From assembly GCF_001425665.1 (NCBI RefSeq), contig NZ_LMCX01000001.1:1-64000 (forward strand): a stretch of 64,000 bases of DNA. The letters run 5' to 3'. The first letter of the stretch is position 1; every line of letters starts with the position of its first letter. The translations under genes and the position numbers were made by a program. Below the pieces are notes generated by a model. It was not told the DNA's origin and did not search any database. It saw nothing but the letters and a program-made list of their open reading frames with translations. This DNA comes from Yonghaparkia sp. Root332 (GTDB lineage: Bacteria > Actinomycetota > Actinomycetes > Actinomycetales > Microbacteriaceae). Positions 6,964 to 16,062 of this stretch are shown one piece after another.

Positions 6964-9817
6964 CGTCGTCCTCCGGGGCGAACGTCGTCGCGGGGTCGTC
7001 GATCGTGCCGTCCTCCGCGCGCACCCGGCGCGGGCGCGGCCCGGTGGGCACGGCGAGCAGCAGCGTCAGGGCGAGGATGCCGAGCTGGCCGGCGAGGATC
7101 GGCGTCGCGGTCGCGGGGCGCGCCGCGATCGCGGCCGGGGCCTCGTCGTCGGCGACGACGCGCCACAGTCGCCCGGCATCCGTGTCGCCGACGGCGACGA
7201 GGAGGACGTCGGCGTCGAGCGCGGCGGAGATCGATGCGGGTGCGAGCGACGCGGAGGAGTCGCGCGGGGCGTCGGCGCCGGTCGTCCGCGAGCGCTCCGC
7301 GAGCAGGGCGAAGCGCACGTCCTCCGCCTCGAGAAGGGGCGCGAGCTCGCGGCCGCTGCGCACGGCGAGATTCGCCGCGAGCTCGGCGAGACGCTGCGAG
7401 CGCTCGGCGGCGGCGCCCTCCGGTCCCGCCGTCGCCGAGAAGGTCCGGTAGCCGATGAGCGGGTCGCCGGCGCCTCGCTCGAGGCGCGCGGCGAGCCCGC
7501 CGTCGACGGGGGTGAGCACGAGCGTCGCGATGCTCTCGTCGGCGACGGCATCGGCCGCGACGATCGCCGGCAGGGTGCGGTCGACGCCGGGGCCGACGAC
7601 CGAGGTGCCGAGCACCAGCGTCGCGAGCGCGGGGCTCGCGGCGAGCGCGGAGGCGAGGACGAGAACGAGCGCGGGCACGGCGCCGGCGCGGCGGAGGCCG
7701 TCGAGAGCGACCCCGGCGGCGAGCGCGAGACCGAGCCAGTAGAGCCCGAGCGCGGGGGCGGCGTCGAGGCGCACGGCCGCGCCCTCCGCGGTCACGACGG
7801 CGACGCCCGAGACGAGCACCGCGAGCACGAGACCGGCGGCCGCGGCGACGAGCGGGATGATCGCCCGATGGCCCGAGCGCTGCGCGAGCGCGAGGAGCGC
7901 CAGGACCGCGAGCGGGGCGGCGAGGGCCGCGAGCACGACCGCGACGACGAGCGGCGGCGCGTCGTCGGGGAGGAGCTCGGCGATCGGCCCGAGCGCGATC
8001 GAGAGATCCGGCCAGCCGAGCAGCAGCCCGGTGGGGGCGACCTCGGCGGGCTGCGCCGGGAGCCCGGGGTCGGCGAGCAGCCCGAGCGGCGTGCCGCGCA
8101 GCACGTGCGCGACCGCGAGCGGCGCGAACAGCGCGGCGGTCGGCACGACGAGGGTCAGCAGCCGGACGATGCGGCGCGGATTTCCAGCCATCCAGGCGAC
8201 CCAGACGACGACGAGCGCGAGGCCGAGCGAGGGGGCGGATGCGATGGTCACCGCCGCGAGGAGCCCCGCGACCGCGGTCGCGCTCCACGATCGCGGCGCG
8301 CGCGCGGCCGCGACGACGAGCCACGGCAGGGCGAGCAGCGCGACGAGCGCGGGGAGCCGCCCGTCGACGAGCGACACGACCACGGCCGGCGCGAGCGCGT
8401 AGACGGAGGCGACCGCGGCGGCGGGGCCGCGCCGCTCGACGAGGTTCGCCGCCGCCCACCAGGCGCCGAGCGCCGCGAGCGCGGGAGCCGCGACCCACAG
8501 GGCGACGAGCGCGAGCGAGGGCTGCCAGAAGGTGAGCGACCCGAGGGCGGCCAGGACGAAGGCGAAGGGGTCGGAGGGGGCGCCCGCGGTCGCGAGGGTC
8601 CCCGCCCACAGCGTCGGGGCATCCGGTGCCAGCGGGCCGAGGGCGCCGCCCGCGAGGGCCGGCGCCGTCAGGAGCGACGACATGAGCAGACCGCCGGCCA
8701 GGGCGAAGCCCGCGACGACGAGGCCGCCGCCGGGGAAGAAGTCGGGGCGCGGGCGCGCGTGCGCCTCGCCCGCTCCCAGTGCGGCGTCGCGCGTGATGGC
8801 CCGGCGGCGGCGCACCTCGTCCGGCGGCATGCGCAGCGCGTCGATCGCGGCCCAGCCGACCGTGCGCGAGCGCGCGATACGCCGCCGAGCGGCGGGGACG
8901 GCGGTGCCGGAGAAGGCGACCGCGAACGCCGCGCCGAACTCGCCGAGCACGCGCGTCGGGCGCTTCCCGAGGAGGTGCCCGAGCGAGCGGAGCACGGCGA
9001 GCGGCACGAGCCCCAGCCAGTGGAGGGGGACGAGGGGCGCGGGCGCGTAGGCGAGGCGCCGGTGCAGCTGGGCGGCGCGGCGCCACCGGGCGACCGTGCG
9101 CGCGGGGACCCCGGGGCGCTGGAACTCGGCGGCGGAGCCGTGCACGAACACGCGGGCGAGCGGCACCCCGACGACGCGGTGCCCGGCGAGGCGCGCCCGC
9201 ACGCACAGGTCGAGCGCGGCGTCGACGGTCGGCAGGGCCGGATCCATGCCGCCGAGCGCCTCCCAGACGGAGCGGCGGACCAGCAGGCCCGCCTCGCCCA
9301 TCGCGAGGACGTCCTGCAGGCGGTCGTGCTGGGCCTGGTCGAGCTCGCGCTCGGCGATCGCGATCGATGCTCCGGTGCGGGTCAGGGTCTCGCCGTACTC
9401 GGCGATGACGGTCGGATGCGCGGCGTCCATCTGCTTCGCGCCCGCGATCGCGACCGAGGGCGCGATCTCGACCGCGCCGAGGAGCCGCTCGAGGGCGCGA
9501 GCGTCGGGGGTGGTGTCGTTGCGGAAGAGCCAGAGCCACTCCTCGACGCCGCCGTAGGGCGAGCTCGTCTCCTCCGGGTCCGGGAGGGCGGCGACCGCGC
9601 GGGCGACTCCGTCGCCGAAGGTCGTCGACCGCGGGGCGGTGACGGCGTGCGTCGGAGCGAGGTCCATGAGTGCGGCGGTGGTCGCGGCATCCCCCGCGGC
9701 GTCGACGACGACGAAGCGGTCGGGCCGACGCGACTGCTCGGCGAGCGCCTCCAGCGTCTGATGCAGCGCCTCGCCGCCACGACGGGCGACGAGCACCGCG
9801 GTCACTCGGGCTTGCAT
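6956..9817 (-). CDS. Large GT2 glycosyltransferase fused to a polytopic membrane domain
   Basis: A 953-residue protein. Residues 1 to about 230 form a GT-A type family 2 domain: VTAVLVARRGGEALHQTLEAL opening split as beta strand and helix, an acidic segment FRNDTTPDARAL where a DxD is expected, and an acceptor-side segment VDAALDLCVRARLAGHRV. Residues about 240-930 hold a dozen or so hydrophobic helices and extracytoplasmic loops, ending with an acidic cytoplasmic tail. It probably transfers a sugar at the membrane in wall polysaccharide synthesis; donor and acceptor are unknown. It is cotranscribed with the DUF5719 gene (8-bp overlap) and sits next to whiB in the conserved actinobacterial block. 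Confidence 0.85.
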   Translation of the reverse strand: MQARVTAVLVARRGGEALHQTLEALAEQSRRPDRFVVVDAAGDAATTAALMDLAPTHAVTAPRSTTFGDGVARAVAALPDPEETSSPYGGVEEWLWLFRNDTTPDARALERLLGAVEIAPSVAIAGAKQMDAAHPTVIAEYGETLTRTGASIAIAERELDQAQHDRLQDVLAMGEAGLLVRRSVWEALGGMDPALPTVDAALDLCVRARLAGHRVVGVPLARVFVHGSAAEFQRPGVPARTVARWRRAAQLHRRLAYAPAPLVPLHWLGLVPLAVLRSLGHLLGKRPTRVLGEFGAAFAVAFSGTAVPAARRRIARSRTVGWAAIDALRMPPDEVRRRRAITRDAALGAGEAHARPRPDFFPGGGLVVAGFALAGGLLMSSLLTAPALAGGALGPLAPDAPTLWAGTLATAGAPSDPFAFVLAALGSLTFWQPSLALVALWVAAPALAALGAWWAAANLVERRGPAAAVASVYALAPAVVVSLVDGRLPALVALLALPWLVVAAARAPRSWSATAVAGLLAAVTIASAPSLGLALVVVWVAWMAGNPRRIVRLLTLVVPTAALFAPLAVAHVLRGTPLGLLADPGLPAQPAEVAPTGLLLGWPDLSIALGPIAELLPDDAPPLVVAVVLAALAAPLAVLALLALAQRSGHRAIIPLVAAAAGLVLAVLVSGVAVVTAEGAAVRLDAAPALGLYWLGLALAAGVALDGLRRAGAVPALVLVLASALAASPALATLVLGTSVVGPGVDRTLPAIVAADAVADESIATLVLTPVDGGLAARLERGAGDPLIGYRTFSATAGPEGAAAERSQRLAELAANLAVRSGRELAPLLEAEDVRFALLAERSRTTGADAPRDSSASLAPASISAALDADVLLVAVGDTDAGRLWRVVADDEAPAAIAARPATATPILAGQLGILALTLLLAVPTGPRPRRVRAEDGTIDDPATTFAPEDDDD

Positions 9818-9883
9818 CGGGCCGAGCCTACGTGTCGGTCGAGCGGTCTCGCGCAGACACGCGCGGCGGAAGCCAGGGCCGGA

Positions 9884-10201
9884 TCAGGCGCGGCGGCGGA
9901 GCTTGCGGCGCTCGCGCTCGGAGAGCCCGCCCCAGATGCCGAAGCGCTCGTCGTTCTGCAGCGCGTAGTCGAGGCACTCGCCGCGGACCTCGCACGTCGT
10001 GCAGATCTTCTTGGCGTCGCGCGTCGATCCGCCCTTCTCGGGGAAGAACGCCTCGGGGTCGGTCTGCGCGCACAGCGCGTCGGCCTGCCAGGCGAGCGTG
10101 TCATCGTCATCGGTCGCGCGCACGCGGCGGACGCCGGGGACTCCGAGTCGGACGGGGTCGACGAACCAGTTCTCCGGGACCGTGTTGCGGTACTCGCTCA
10201 T
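9884..10201 (-). CDS. WhiB-family iron-sulfur transcriptional regulator, WhiB2-like
   Basis: A 105-residue protein with the four WhiB cysteines (Cys44, Cys67, Cys70, Cys76; spacing C-x22-C-x2-C-x5-C) that ligate a [4Fe-4S] cluster, then the GIWGG turn (88-92) and a basic tail SERERRKLRRRA that contacts DNA. Position beside the manA/manB/DUF3499 block resembles that of whiB2 (whmD), which regulates cell division and septation in mycobacteria; that assignment is by synteny. The ATG at 10201 follows a GGAGAG site. A good sigma-A promoter lies 57 bp upstream. Confidence 0.93.
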   Translation of the reverse strand: MSEYRNTVPENWFVDPVRLGVPGVRRVRATDDDDTLAWQADALCAQTDPEAFFPEKGGSTRDAKKICTTCEVRGECLDYALQNDERFGIWGGLSERERRKLRRRA

Positions 10202-10257
10202 TCGTGACTCTCCTTCCCCCGGGTGGCTGCTCCCCTGCACCCGCCGGGATGCCCCTA

Positions 10258-10286
10258 ATTACACTCGTGTGATTCCCTCGCGTCAA
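10258..10286 (-). promoter_or_regulatory. Promoter of the whiB gene
   Basis: On the minus strand TTGACG (10286-10281) and TGTAAT (10263-10258) are separated by exactly 17 bp. A start near 10251 gives a leader of about 50 nt ending in the GGAGAG site of whiB. The remaining gap up to 10452 holds no gene, only a small CCCCC-TTC-GGGGG hairpin at 10383-10395 which could end the galE transcript. Confidence 0.7.
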
Positions 10287-10452
10287 GTCGCGAATGGTAA
10301 AAGGGTCGACCCGTGGTTCAGGGTTGCGACGCGCCGCCGAAACCGTTACACAGCGAGCTCCGGAATCGGCTCGGATGCCAGCCCCCCTTCGGGGGTAAGC
10401 GGTTGCAGGGCCGTCTGCGCGCCGGTGGCCTCCGTCCGCGCATCGCGAGCGC

Positions 10453-11418
10453 TCAGAGGGCGGATGCCCGGCGCGCCTCCCACGCCGAGCGCACCATCTC
10501 GGCGAGCGAGTGACGCATGCGCCACTCGAGGTCGCGCGCCGCGAGCTCGCCGCTCGCCACGATGCGCGGCGGGTCGCCGGGGCGGCGGGGCCCGATCTCG
10601 GGGTCGAAGGCGATGCCGGTCTCGGCGGCCATCGCATCCATGATCTGACGCACCGAGACGCCGTCGCCCGAGCCCAGGTTGTACGCGCGCTCGAGGGGCT
10701 CGCCCGCGTCGAGGCGGCGCGCTGCGGCGACGTGAGCGAGAGCGAGGTCGGCGACGTGGATGTAGTCGCGCACGCACGTGCCGTCGGGCGTCGGGTAGTC
10801 GGTGCCGTTGATGCGCGGGGCGCGGCCCTCGATGAGGGCCTCGAACACGAGCGGGAAGAGGTTGTGCGGGCTCGTGTCGAACACGGCCGGGTCGCCGGAG
10901 CCGACGACGTTGAAGTAGCGCAGGCTCGTGTGCCGCAGCCCCGCGGCGACCTCCTGGTCGGCGAGCAGCCACTCGCCGATGAGCTTCGACTCGCCGTAGG
11001 GGCTCGCGGGTGCCTTGGGAGTGCCCTCCGTGACGACGTCGACGTCGACCGTGCCGTAGACCGCCGCCGAGCTCGAGAACACGCAGCGATCGACCCCGTG
11101 GCGCTCCATCGCCTCCAGCAGCGTGATCATTCCCGTGACGTTCTGCTCGTACGTGTGCAGGGGCCGCTGCACGCTCACGCCCGCGTACTTGAATCCCGCG
11201 ACGTGGATGACGCCCGTGACGCCGTGGTCGACGATCGCGCGATCGACCGCGTCGGCGTCGAGGATGCTCGCGCGCACGAACGGGACCCCCTCGGGCACGA
11301 ATCGCTCGTGCCCGCTCGAGAGGTCGTCGAGGACGACGGCCGTCATGTCCGCCTCGAGGAGGGCGCGCACCACGTGCGCGCCGATGTATCCGGCGCCGCC
11401 GGTCACCAGCCAGGTCAT
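10453..11418 (-). CDS. galE: UDP-glucose 4-epimerase
   Basis: Interconverts UDP-glucose and UDP-galactose, and in some relatives the N-acetylated pair. The 321-residue SDR enzyme has the Rossmann motif GGAGYIG (residues 7-13), the catalytic serine region SSSAAVYG (115-122) and Tyr141-x3-Lys145 in YGESK. The substrate segments YFNVVG and TPDGTCVRDYIHVADL are also present. It is a paralogue of the second galE at 37104-38114 and shares that segment nearly word for word. It lies 34 bp downstream of the CWB2/beta-lactamase gene. Which UDP-hexose it prefers cannot be told from the sequence. Confidence 0.93.
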   Translation of the reverse strand: MTWLVTGGAGYIGAHVVRALLEADMTAVVLDDLSSGHERFVPEGVPFVRASILDADAVDRAIVDHGVTGVIHVAGFKYAGVSVQRPLHTYEQNVTGMITLLEAMERHGVDRCVFSSSAAVYGTVDVDVVTEGTPKAPASPYGESKLIGEWLLADQEVAAGLRHTSLRYFNVVGSGDPAVFDTSPHNLFPLVFEALIEGRAPRINGTDYPTPDGTCVRDYIHVADLALAHVAAARRLDAGEPLERAYNLGSGDGVSVRQIMDAMAAETGIAFDPEIGPRRPGDPPRIVASGELAARDLEWRMRHSLAEMVRSAWEARRASAL

Positions 11419-11452
11419 GCGTTCAGGCTAGCGGCCGACGACGGCCGGGCCG

Positions 11453-13654
11453 TCAGTACTGCGTTCTGACGGCCGAGTGATGCACCCAGAACCAGTTGCC
11501 GTTGATGCCGACGCGGTACCAGATGCGATTGCTGACGTCCGCCGCGAGGCGGGTGCCCGCCGGGATGGTTCCGAGTCGCTCACTGCCCGGCTTCCGGTAG
11601 GTGGCGGTCGAGGTGGTCGTCACGAGGTTCACGTCGCCCCATGACGCCGGCTGGATGGGCCGGTCGCCGAGGTGCTCGAAGACGGTGCGCGACAGGCGCG
11701 CGATCGCCCAGTTTGCCGCGTTGCGGTCGCCGAGCACGGCGATCGTGTAGGTGCCGCTCGGTGCGCGGACGACGCCCGCGTCGCCCTCGACGAGGCCGGT
11801 CGAGATCCAGAGCTGGCCGGTCTTGTTGCCGAAGCGCGTCCCCGCCGGCACGCCCGAGGGGATCTTCGAGCGCCACAGCTGGTCGGTCATGAGGGAGGTG
11901 AGCAGGGCGGAGGAGGAGGGCGAGAGCAGGATCCCCTTCTCGAGCTTCTCGAGCAGCACGGCGAGGTCGTCGGTCGAGGCCTTCTTCGCCGACTGGTACC
12001 GGCCCGCCCCGTCGTAGCCGACGTAGAACGTGTTGTAGAACCCCGACATCCAGAGCTGCTTGTTGATCTCCGTGTTGCCGATGAGCGCGAGCAGGTCGGC
12101 GTGGCAGTAGTTGTCGGAGATGTGGATCATCGTGCGCAGGCACGAGCGCACGCTCACTCCCGATCGCGTGAGGGTGTCGAGACTGAGTCGCCCCTGGTCG
12201 ACGCGCATGAGCACGACGTAGGCGGCGAAGAGCTTGATGACGCTCGCGGGCTCCTTCTGCACGGCGCCGCCGATGCTGATCGTGCGCTTCAGGCCGCCGA
12301 TCTCGCGCACGGTGATCGAGTAGCGCCCCGGAAGGCCCGCCATCTGGTCGGTGAGCTTCTTCGTCAGCTGGGCGGCCGTCGGGATGCTGCAGCCGCGCAG
12401 CTTCTCGACGGAGGGCGCCACGCTGCTGTCGCCGCCGAAGATCGTGACGCGGTCGACGGCGAGCCGGTCGAGCGCCTCGGTGACGGTGCCCGCGGTCGGG
12501 CACCCGGGCGGGACGAGGAAGAGCGGGGCTCCGAGCCGACCGGCGTAGGCGGCGCCGGCGAGCGCGTCGGGGAAGTTCATCCCCGCGGCGAAGAAGGCAT
12601 GATCGGCGGTCGTGACGAATCGCTTGCTGATGGCCTCGGCGACAGCGAAACGGTCAGGACCACCGAGCCGCTCGACGCGGGGCACGAACTCGCGCAGGTC
12701 GGCCTCGATGCCCGCGCTGACCGTCGACGGCCCGCCGAGCACCGAGACGTCAGTGATGCCGAGGCGGGTGAGCAGCGCGCGAGTGTCGGCGTCGAGGTCG
12801 GCGAGGCCGCCGTTGACGAGGATGACGGGGGCGCCGAGGCTGCCCGCGACGCCCGCGCCGGACAGCGCGTCCGGGTAGTTCTGACCCGTCGCGATGAAGG
12901 CGCGCTTCGCGGTGGGGAAATAGGCGGAGGCGACGGCGCGCGACACGACGTAGCGGTCGGCCCCGCCGAGCCGCTCGACGGCGATGCCGAGATCGCGGAT
13001 GCGCTGCTCGACGGCTGCGGAGACGGATGCCGTGCTGCCGAGGATGACGACCTTCGCCGGCGCGAGCCGACGGATCTCGGCATCGACGCGCGGCGGCATC
13101 GACGCGGTCGTGGTGAGGAGCAGCGGGCCGCCGTGCGCGACCGCGGCGGGCGCGGCCGAGAGCGCGTCGGGGAACTTGAGCCCGTCGGAGAGGAAGACGA
13201 TGGGCGCCCCGGTGGGGAACGCGCCCTCGGAGATCCGGACGGCGACCTCGAACCGGTCGGAGCCGGTGATGCGGTCGACGGTCACGCCGTCGACCACGGT
13301 CGACCCGGGCTGCGGCGCCGCCGCGGTGGCGCCGGCCACGAATCGCGGCGACTCCGGCGAAGGTTCGTCGGCGACCGGAGCGTCGACCTCCGGCGCAGGC
13401 TCGACCGTGGGCACGGGCGACTCCGTCGGCGCGGGCTCGGGCGACTCCGTCGGCGTGGGCTCGGGCTCGGTGCCCGGGGTGGGCTGGGGCGACGCCGTAG
13501 GGGCGGGCTCGGGCCCCGTGCTCGGGGCGGGCTCGGGCGAGGCCGACGGCGGGGGCGCGACGACGGCGGCGTTCGCCGGCGATGGCAGCAGCATCCCGAT
13601 CGCGGCGATGGCGGCGATGATGGCGAGCCGTCGGCTCGCAGAAGAGTTCCCCAT
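11453..13654 (-). CDS. Secreted CWB2-repeat protein with a class A beta-lactamase-fold serine hydrolase
   Basis: A 733-residue exported protein. Order: signal peptide (1-29, cleavage near ANA), a Pro/Glu/Thr spacer (about 33-103), three CWB2 repeats (about 127-423), a penicillin-recognising domain and a C-terminal SH3-like module (about 680-733). The hydrolase has SVIK (471-474), SDN (513-515) and KTG (611-613), the three signature boxes of class A beta-lactamases and related peptidases. It therefore acts outside the cell on beta-lactams or peptidoglycan peptides while bound to the wall; activity is inferred. The third repeat has a cysteine pair (Cys385, Cys422) also found in the other two CWB2 proteins here. 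Confidence 0.88.
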   Translation of the reverse strand: MGNSSASRRLAIIAAIAAIGMLLPSPANAAVVAPPPSASPEPAPSTGPEPAPTASPQPTPGTEPEPTPTESPEPAPTESPVPTVEPAPEVDAPVADEPSPESPRFVAGATAAAPQPGSTVVDGVTVDRITGSDRFEVAVRISEGAFPTGAPIVFLSDGLKFPDALSAAPAAVAHGGPLLLTTTASMPPRVDAEIRRLAPAKVVILGSTASVSAAVEQRIRDLGIAVERLGGADRYVVSRAVASAYFPTAKRAFIATGQNYPDALSGAGVAGSLGAPVILVNGGLADLDADTRALLTRLGITDVSVLGGPSTVSAGIEADLREFVPRVERLGGPDRFAVAEAISKRFVTTADHAFFAAGMNFPDALAGAAYAGRLGAPLFLVPPGCPTAGTVTEALDRLAVDRVTIFGGDSSVAPSVEKLRGCSIPTAAQLTKKLTDQMAGLPGRYSITVREIGGLKRTISIGGAVQKEPASVIKLFAAYVVLMRVDQGRLSLDTLTRSGVSVRSCLRTMIHISDNYCHADLLALIGNTEINKQLWMSGFYNTFYVGYDGAGRYQSAKKASTDDLAVLLEKLEKGILLSPSSSALLTSLMTDQLWRSKIPSGVPAGTRFGNKTGQLWISTGLVEGDAGVVRAPSGTYTIAVLGDRNAANWAIARLSRTVFEHLGDRPIQPASWGDVNLVTTTSTATYRKPGSERLGTIPAGTRLAADVSNRIWYRVGINGNWFWVHHSAVRTQY

Positions 13655-13706
13655 GACGTGTTCCCCCCGGTGTGCGTCACGCGAAGGCTACCTCAGCTTC
13701 GGCCCG

Positions 13707-14852
13707 TCAGGAGGAGGCGATCGCGATTCGACCCGTTCCGACAATCCGAAGCGTCTGCTCCTCGGCGACGAGCGCCGCCTCGCCGCGACGCAGCTCGCCG
13801 TGCTCGCCGTGCTCGCCGAGCGTCACGGCGCCGTCCAGGCACAGGATGATCGCGGGACCGTCGAGCCGGGCATCCACCCCCTCGATCAGGGCGGCCGCCT
13901 CCATGACGGTCAGCGACAGCGGGACGCCCTCGGGCCGGTAGACGGCGATTCCGGGGCGCGGATGCTCGGGCTCGAGCAGGGGCGGGGGCAGCGGCCGCGC
14001 ATCGAGCACGCGCATGAGCTCGGGCACGTCGACGTGCTTCGGGGTGAGCCCGCCGCGGAGGACGTTGTCGCTCGCCTCCATGAGCTCGAGGCCGAGCCCG
14101 TCGAGGTAGGCGTGGATGTTGCCGGCGGGCAGGTAGAGCGCCTCCCCCGGCCGCAGGATGACGGTGCGCATGAGGACGGAGACCGCGATCCCGGGGTCGC
14201 CGGGATGGTGCGCGCTCAGCCGAGCGACGGTGTCGAGCCAGTCGGGGCGGTGGGGCAGCTCGCCCTGCGCGGCGGCCTTCTCGGTGAGCGCCGCGATGAT
14301 CGCGTCGACCCCCGGCGAGCGCGCGATGAGCCACGCGACGACCTGGGGAAGGACGTCGTCGGTCAGGCGCTCGAGCAGCGGAGCGAGCCGCGCGTCATCG
14401 AGCGCGGCGAGGTCGGCGCGCGCCTCGGCGACCGGCCGGAACCCGCAGAGGGCGCGGAACGGGTCGCTCAGCGCGACGAGCAGCTCGGGCTTCGCGTACG
14501 GGTCCCTGTAGTTGCGCGCGGGGTCGTCGAGGGGGACGCCCGCAGCGTTCTCCCGCTCGAAGCCGGCCCGCGCCTGCTCGGTCGTCGGGTGCGCCTGCAG
14601 AGAGAGCGGTGCGGATGCCGCGAGCACCTTGAGCAGGAACGGCAGCCGGCCGCCGGGCGCGTGCGCCGCGGCCCACTGCGCGAGATCGTCCTCGGCCGCA
14701 CCCTCGACGATCCGCGCGGGCGAGCCGGGGTGCGCGCCGAGCCAGAGCTCGGCCTCCGGGCCGCCGGAGGGGTCGGTGCCGAGCAGATCGGCGATCGCCG
14801 TCGTCGAGCCCCACGCGTAGGGGCGCGGGGTGTTGGTGATGCGGATGAGCAC
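13707..14852 (-). CDS. manA: Mannose-6-phosphate isomerase, type I
   Basis: Interconverts fructose-6-phosphate and mannose-6-phosphate, feeding GDP-mannose synthesis together with ManB. The 381-residue protein shows the type I zinc-site pattern: PLSLQAHPTTEQA (Gln and His ligands), YAKPELLVAL (Glu ligand) and LYLPAGNIHAYLDGLGLE, followed by SDNVLRGGLTPKHVDV. The GTG start at 14852 is chosen because the family begins directly with IRITNTPRPYAWGS and a GGGAAGG site lies upstream; a longer frame gives no recognisable sequence. It sits between the lipoprotein trio and the CWB2/beta-lactamase gene. Confidence 0.93.
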   Translation of the reverse strand: MLIRITNTPRPYAWGSTTAIADLLGTDPSGGPEAELWLGAHPGSPARIVEGAAEDDLAQWAAAHAPGGRLPFLLKVLAASAPLSLQAHPTTEQARAGFERENAAGVPLDDPARNYRDPYAKPELLVALSDPFRALCGFRPVAEARADLAALDDARLAPLLERLTDDVLPQVVAWLIARSPGVDAIIAALTEKAAAQGELPHRPDWLDTVARLSAHHPGDPGIAVSVLMRTVILRPGEALYLPAGNIHAYLDGLGLELMEASDNVLRGGLTPKHVDVPELMRVLDARPLPPPLLEPEHPRPGIAVYRPEGVPLSLTVMEAAALIEGVDARLDGPAIILCLDGAVTLGEHGEHGELRRGEAALVAEEQTLRIVGTGRIAIASS

Positions 14853-14922
14853 AGCGCTGCCTTCCCGTCCTGCGACAGGTATCACGCTACCGAAATGGCG
14901 GGCACCGGGCGGCCACGTGGCG

Positions 14923-16062
14923 TCAGGAGGATCCGTCCCCGGATGCGACGAGGTCGGCCAGGAACGCGATCGCGGCGGACTCACGGTCTCCGGGGCCTGG
15001 TGCGGCGTCGCTCTCGAACACGTGGGCGAGCACGAGGTCGGGACCGACCGCGCCCGCCACGACGGCATGCCGCAGACGCGGGTGCTCCAGGATGCGCGCC
15101 TGGTCGACGCCGGGAACGGTCACCGCTCGCCCATCCGGTATCGCGGCAGGATCCCCGAGGGCCCAGCTGCCGCCTTGGAGGATCTCGACGCGGAGCTCGG
15201 AGAGCTCCGAACCCGTTACCGGTGACCAATCGCACGCGAGGACGATGCGATCCGGTTGCGCATTGAGCAGGCCGATGCGGAGATCCTCCGGCGCGATGAA
15301 CGCCGGGTAGGCAGGCTCGGAGAGCGAGGAGAACGTGGCGGCCGACGAGGTCGAGGAGAGGTCGAGGCCTCCGCAGTCGGCGGGCCACTCGCGCTCGCTC
15401 GGAACGGCCGTGGCTGCCGCCAGAGGATCCCCCAGTGAGGCGGCCGCGTCGATGACACCGGCGACGACGACGTCATGGCGTGCGATGAGCGAGGCATCAC
15501 CCCCTCCCGTTCCGTCGTACATGAAGGTCTCCAGGAAGTACGGGCCGGTGACCATCCGAGCGGTGCAGTAGTACGGGACTCCCGGCTCGAGTTCGGGGCA
15601 CGCCGTGGAGAACTGGATACCGTCGACCTGCTGGACCTCCGAGCCCTGGAGCTCTTCGAGGAAGTCCGGGTCCGAGTAGAGGGACGCCGTCACCGCGAGC
15701 TGGTCCCCCGCCGCGCTCTCGAAGTAGCAGAGGGCCAGGCCCGCCTGCAGACGGGACACCCACCAGGCGCCCCAGTAGCGCTCCTCCTCCGCTCGTTGCG
15801 GGGCGAGACCCAGCTCGTCCCCGGCCGCCCCGACGAGCTCGTCGCACTCGGCGGGGATACGCGGCTGACCGGCCGCAGCCTGGGCCGGCTCGGGCGCTGC
15901 GCTCATGCTCGCTGACGGTGCCGGATCAGGCTGCGGCGAGGACTCGGGTGCCGAAGGACCGGTGGTGCACCCTGCGAGCAGCGAGGCCATCAGCCCCAGT
16001 CCGACGAGAGCGCGGGGCGCGGTCACGACCGCCGTCAGGACGGCGAGGGTGCGGGCGCGCAT
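14923..16062 (-). CDS. Lipoprotein C of a three-gene six-cysteine lipoprotein operon
   Basis: A 379-residue lipoprotein: Arg-containing n-region, hydrophobic stretch and lipobox LLAGC, then a Pro/Ser/Ala spacer. The mature part has two halves. The first holds AECDELVGAAG, ALCYFESAAGD, TACPELEPG and PYYCTA; the second holds ADCGGLD and LACDWSPVTG. The same cysteine order recurs in the two upstream lipoproteins. The fold resembles DUF3558-type actinobacterial lipoproteins only by pattern, so no function is assigned. The ATG shares one base with the preceding stop codon (TGATG), so translation is coupled. manA follows 70 bp downstream. Confidence 0.8.
   Translation of the reverse strand: MRARTLAVLTAVVTAPRALVGLGLMASLLAGCTTGPSAPESSPQPDPAPSASMSAAPEPAQAAAGQPRIPAECDELVGAAGDELGLAPQRAEEERYWGAWWVSRLQAGLALCYFESAAGDQLAVTASLYSDPDFLEELQGSEVQQVDGIQFSTACPELEPGVPYYCTARMVTGPYFLETFMYDGTGGGDASLIARHDVVVAGVIDAAASLGDPLAAATAVPSEREWPADCGGLDLSSTSSAATFSSLSEPAYPAFIAPEDLRIGLLNAQPDRIVLACDWSPVTGSELSELRVEILQGGSWALGDPAAIPDGRAVTVPGVDQARILEHPRLRHAVVAGAVGPDLVLAHVFESDAAPGPGDRESAAIAFLADLVASGDGSS

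Noticed and set aside
6386-10207. A plus-strand open frame of 1273 codons across the region
   Set aside because: It lies opposite the GT2-membrane and DUF5719 genes, its sequence is Arg/Gly/Asp repeats without domains, and the minus-strand frames have clear signatures, so it is a high-GC shadow.
13400-13560. Pro/Glu repeat DNA as a possible separate repeat element
   Set aside because: It is simply the coding sequence of the low-complexity spacer in the CWB2/beta-lactamase protein, typical of wall-spanning linkers.
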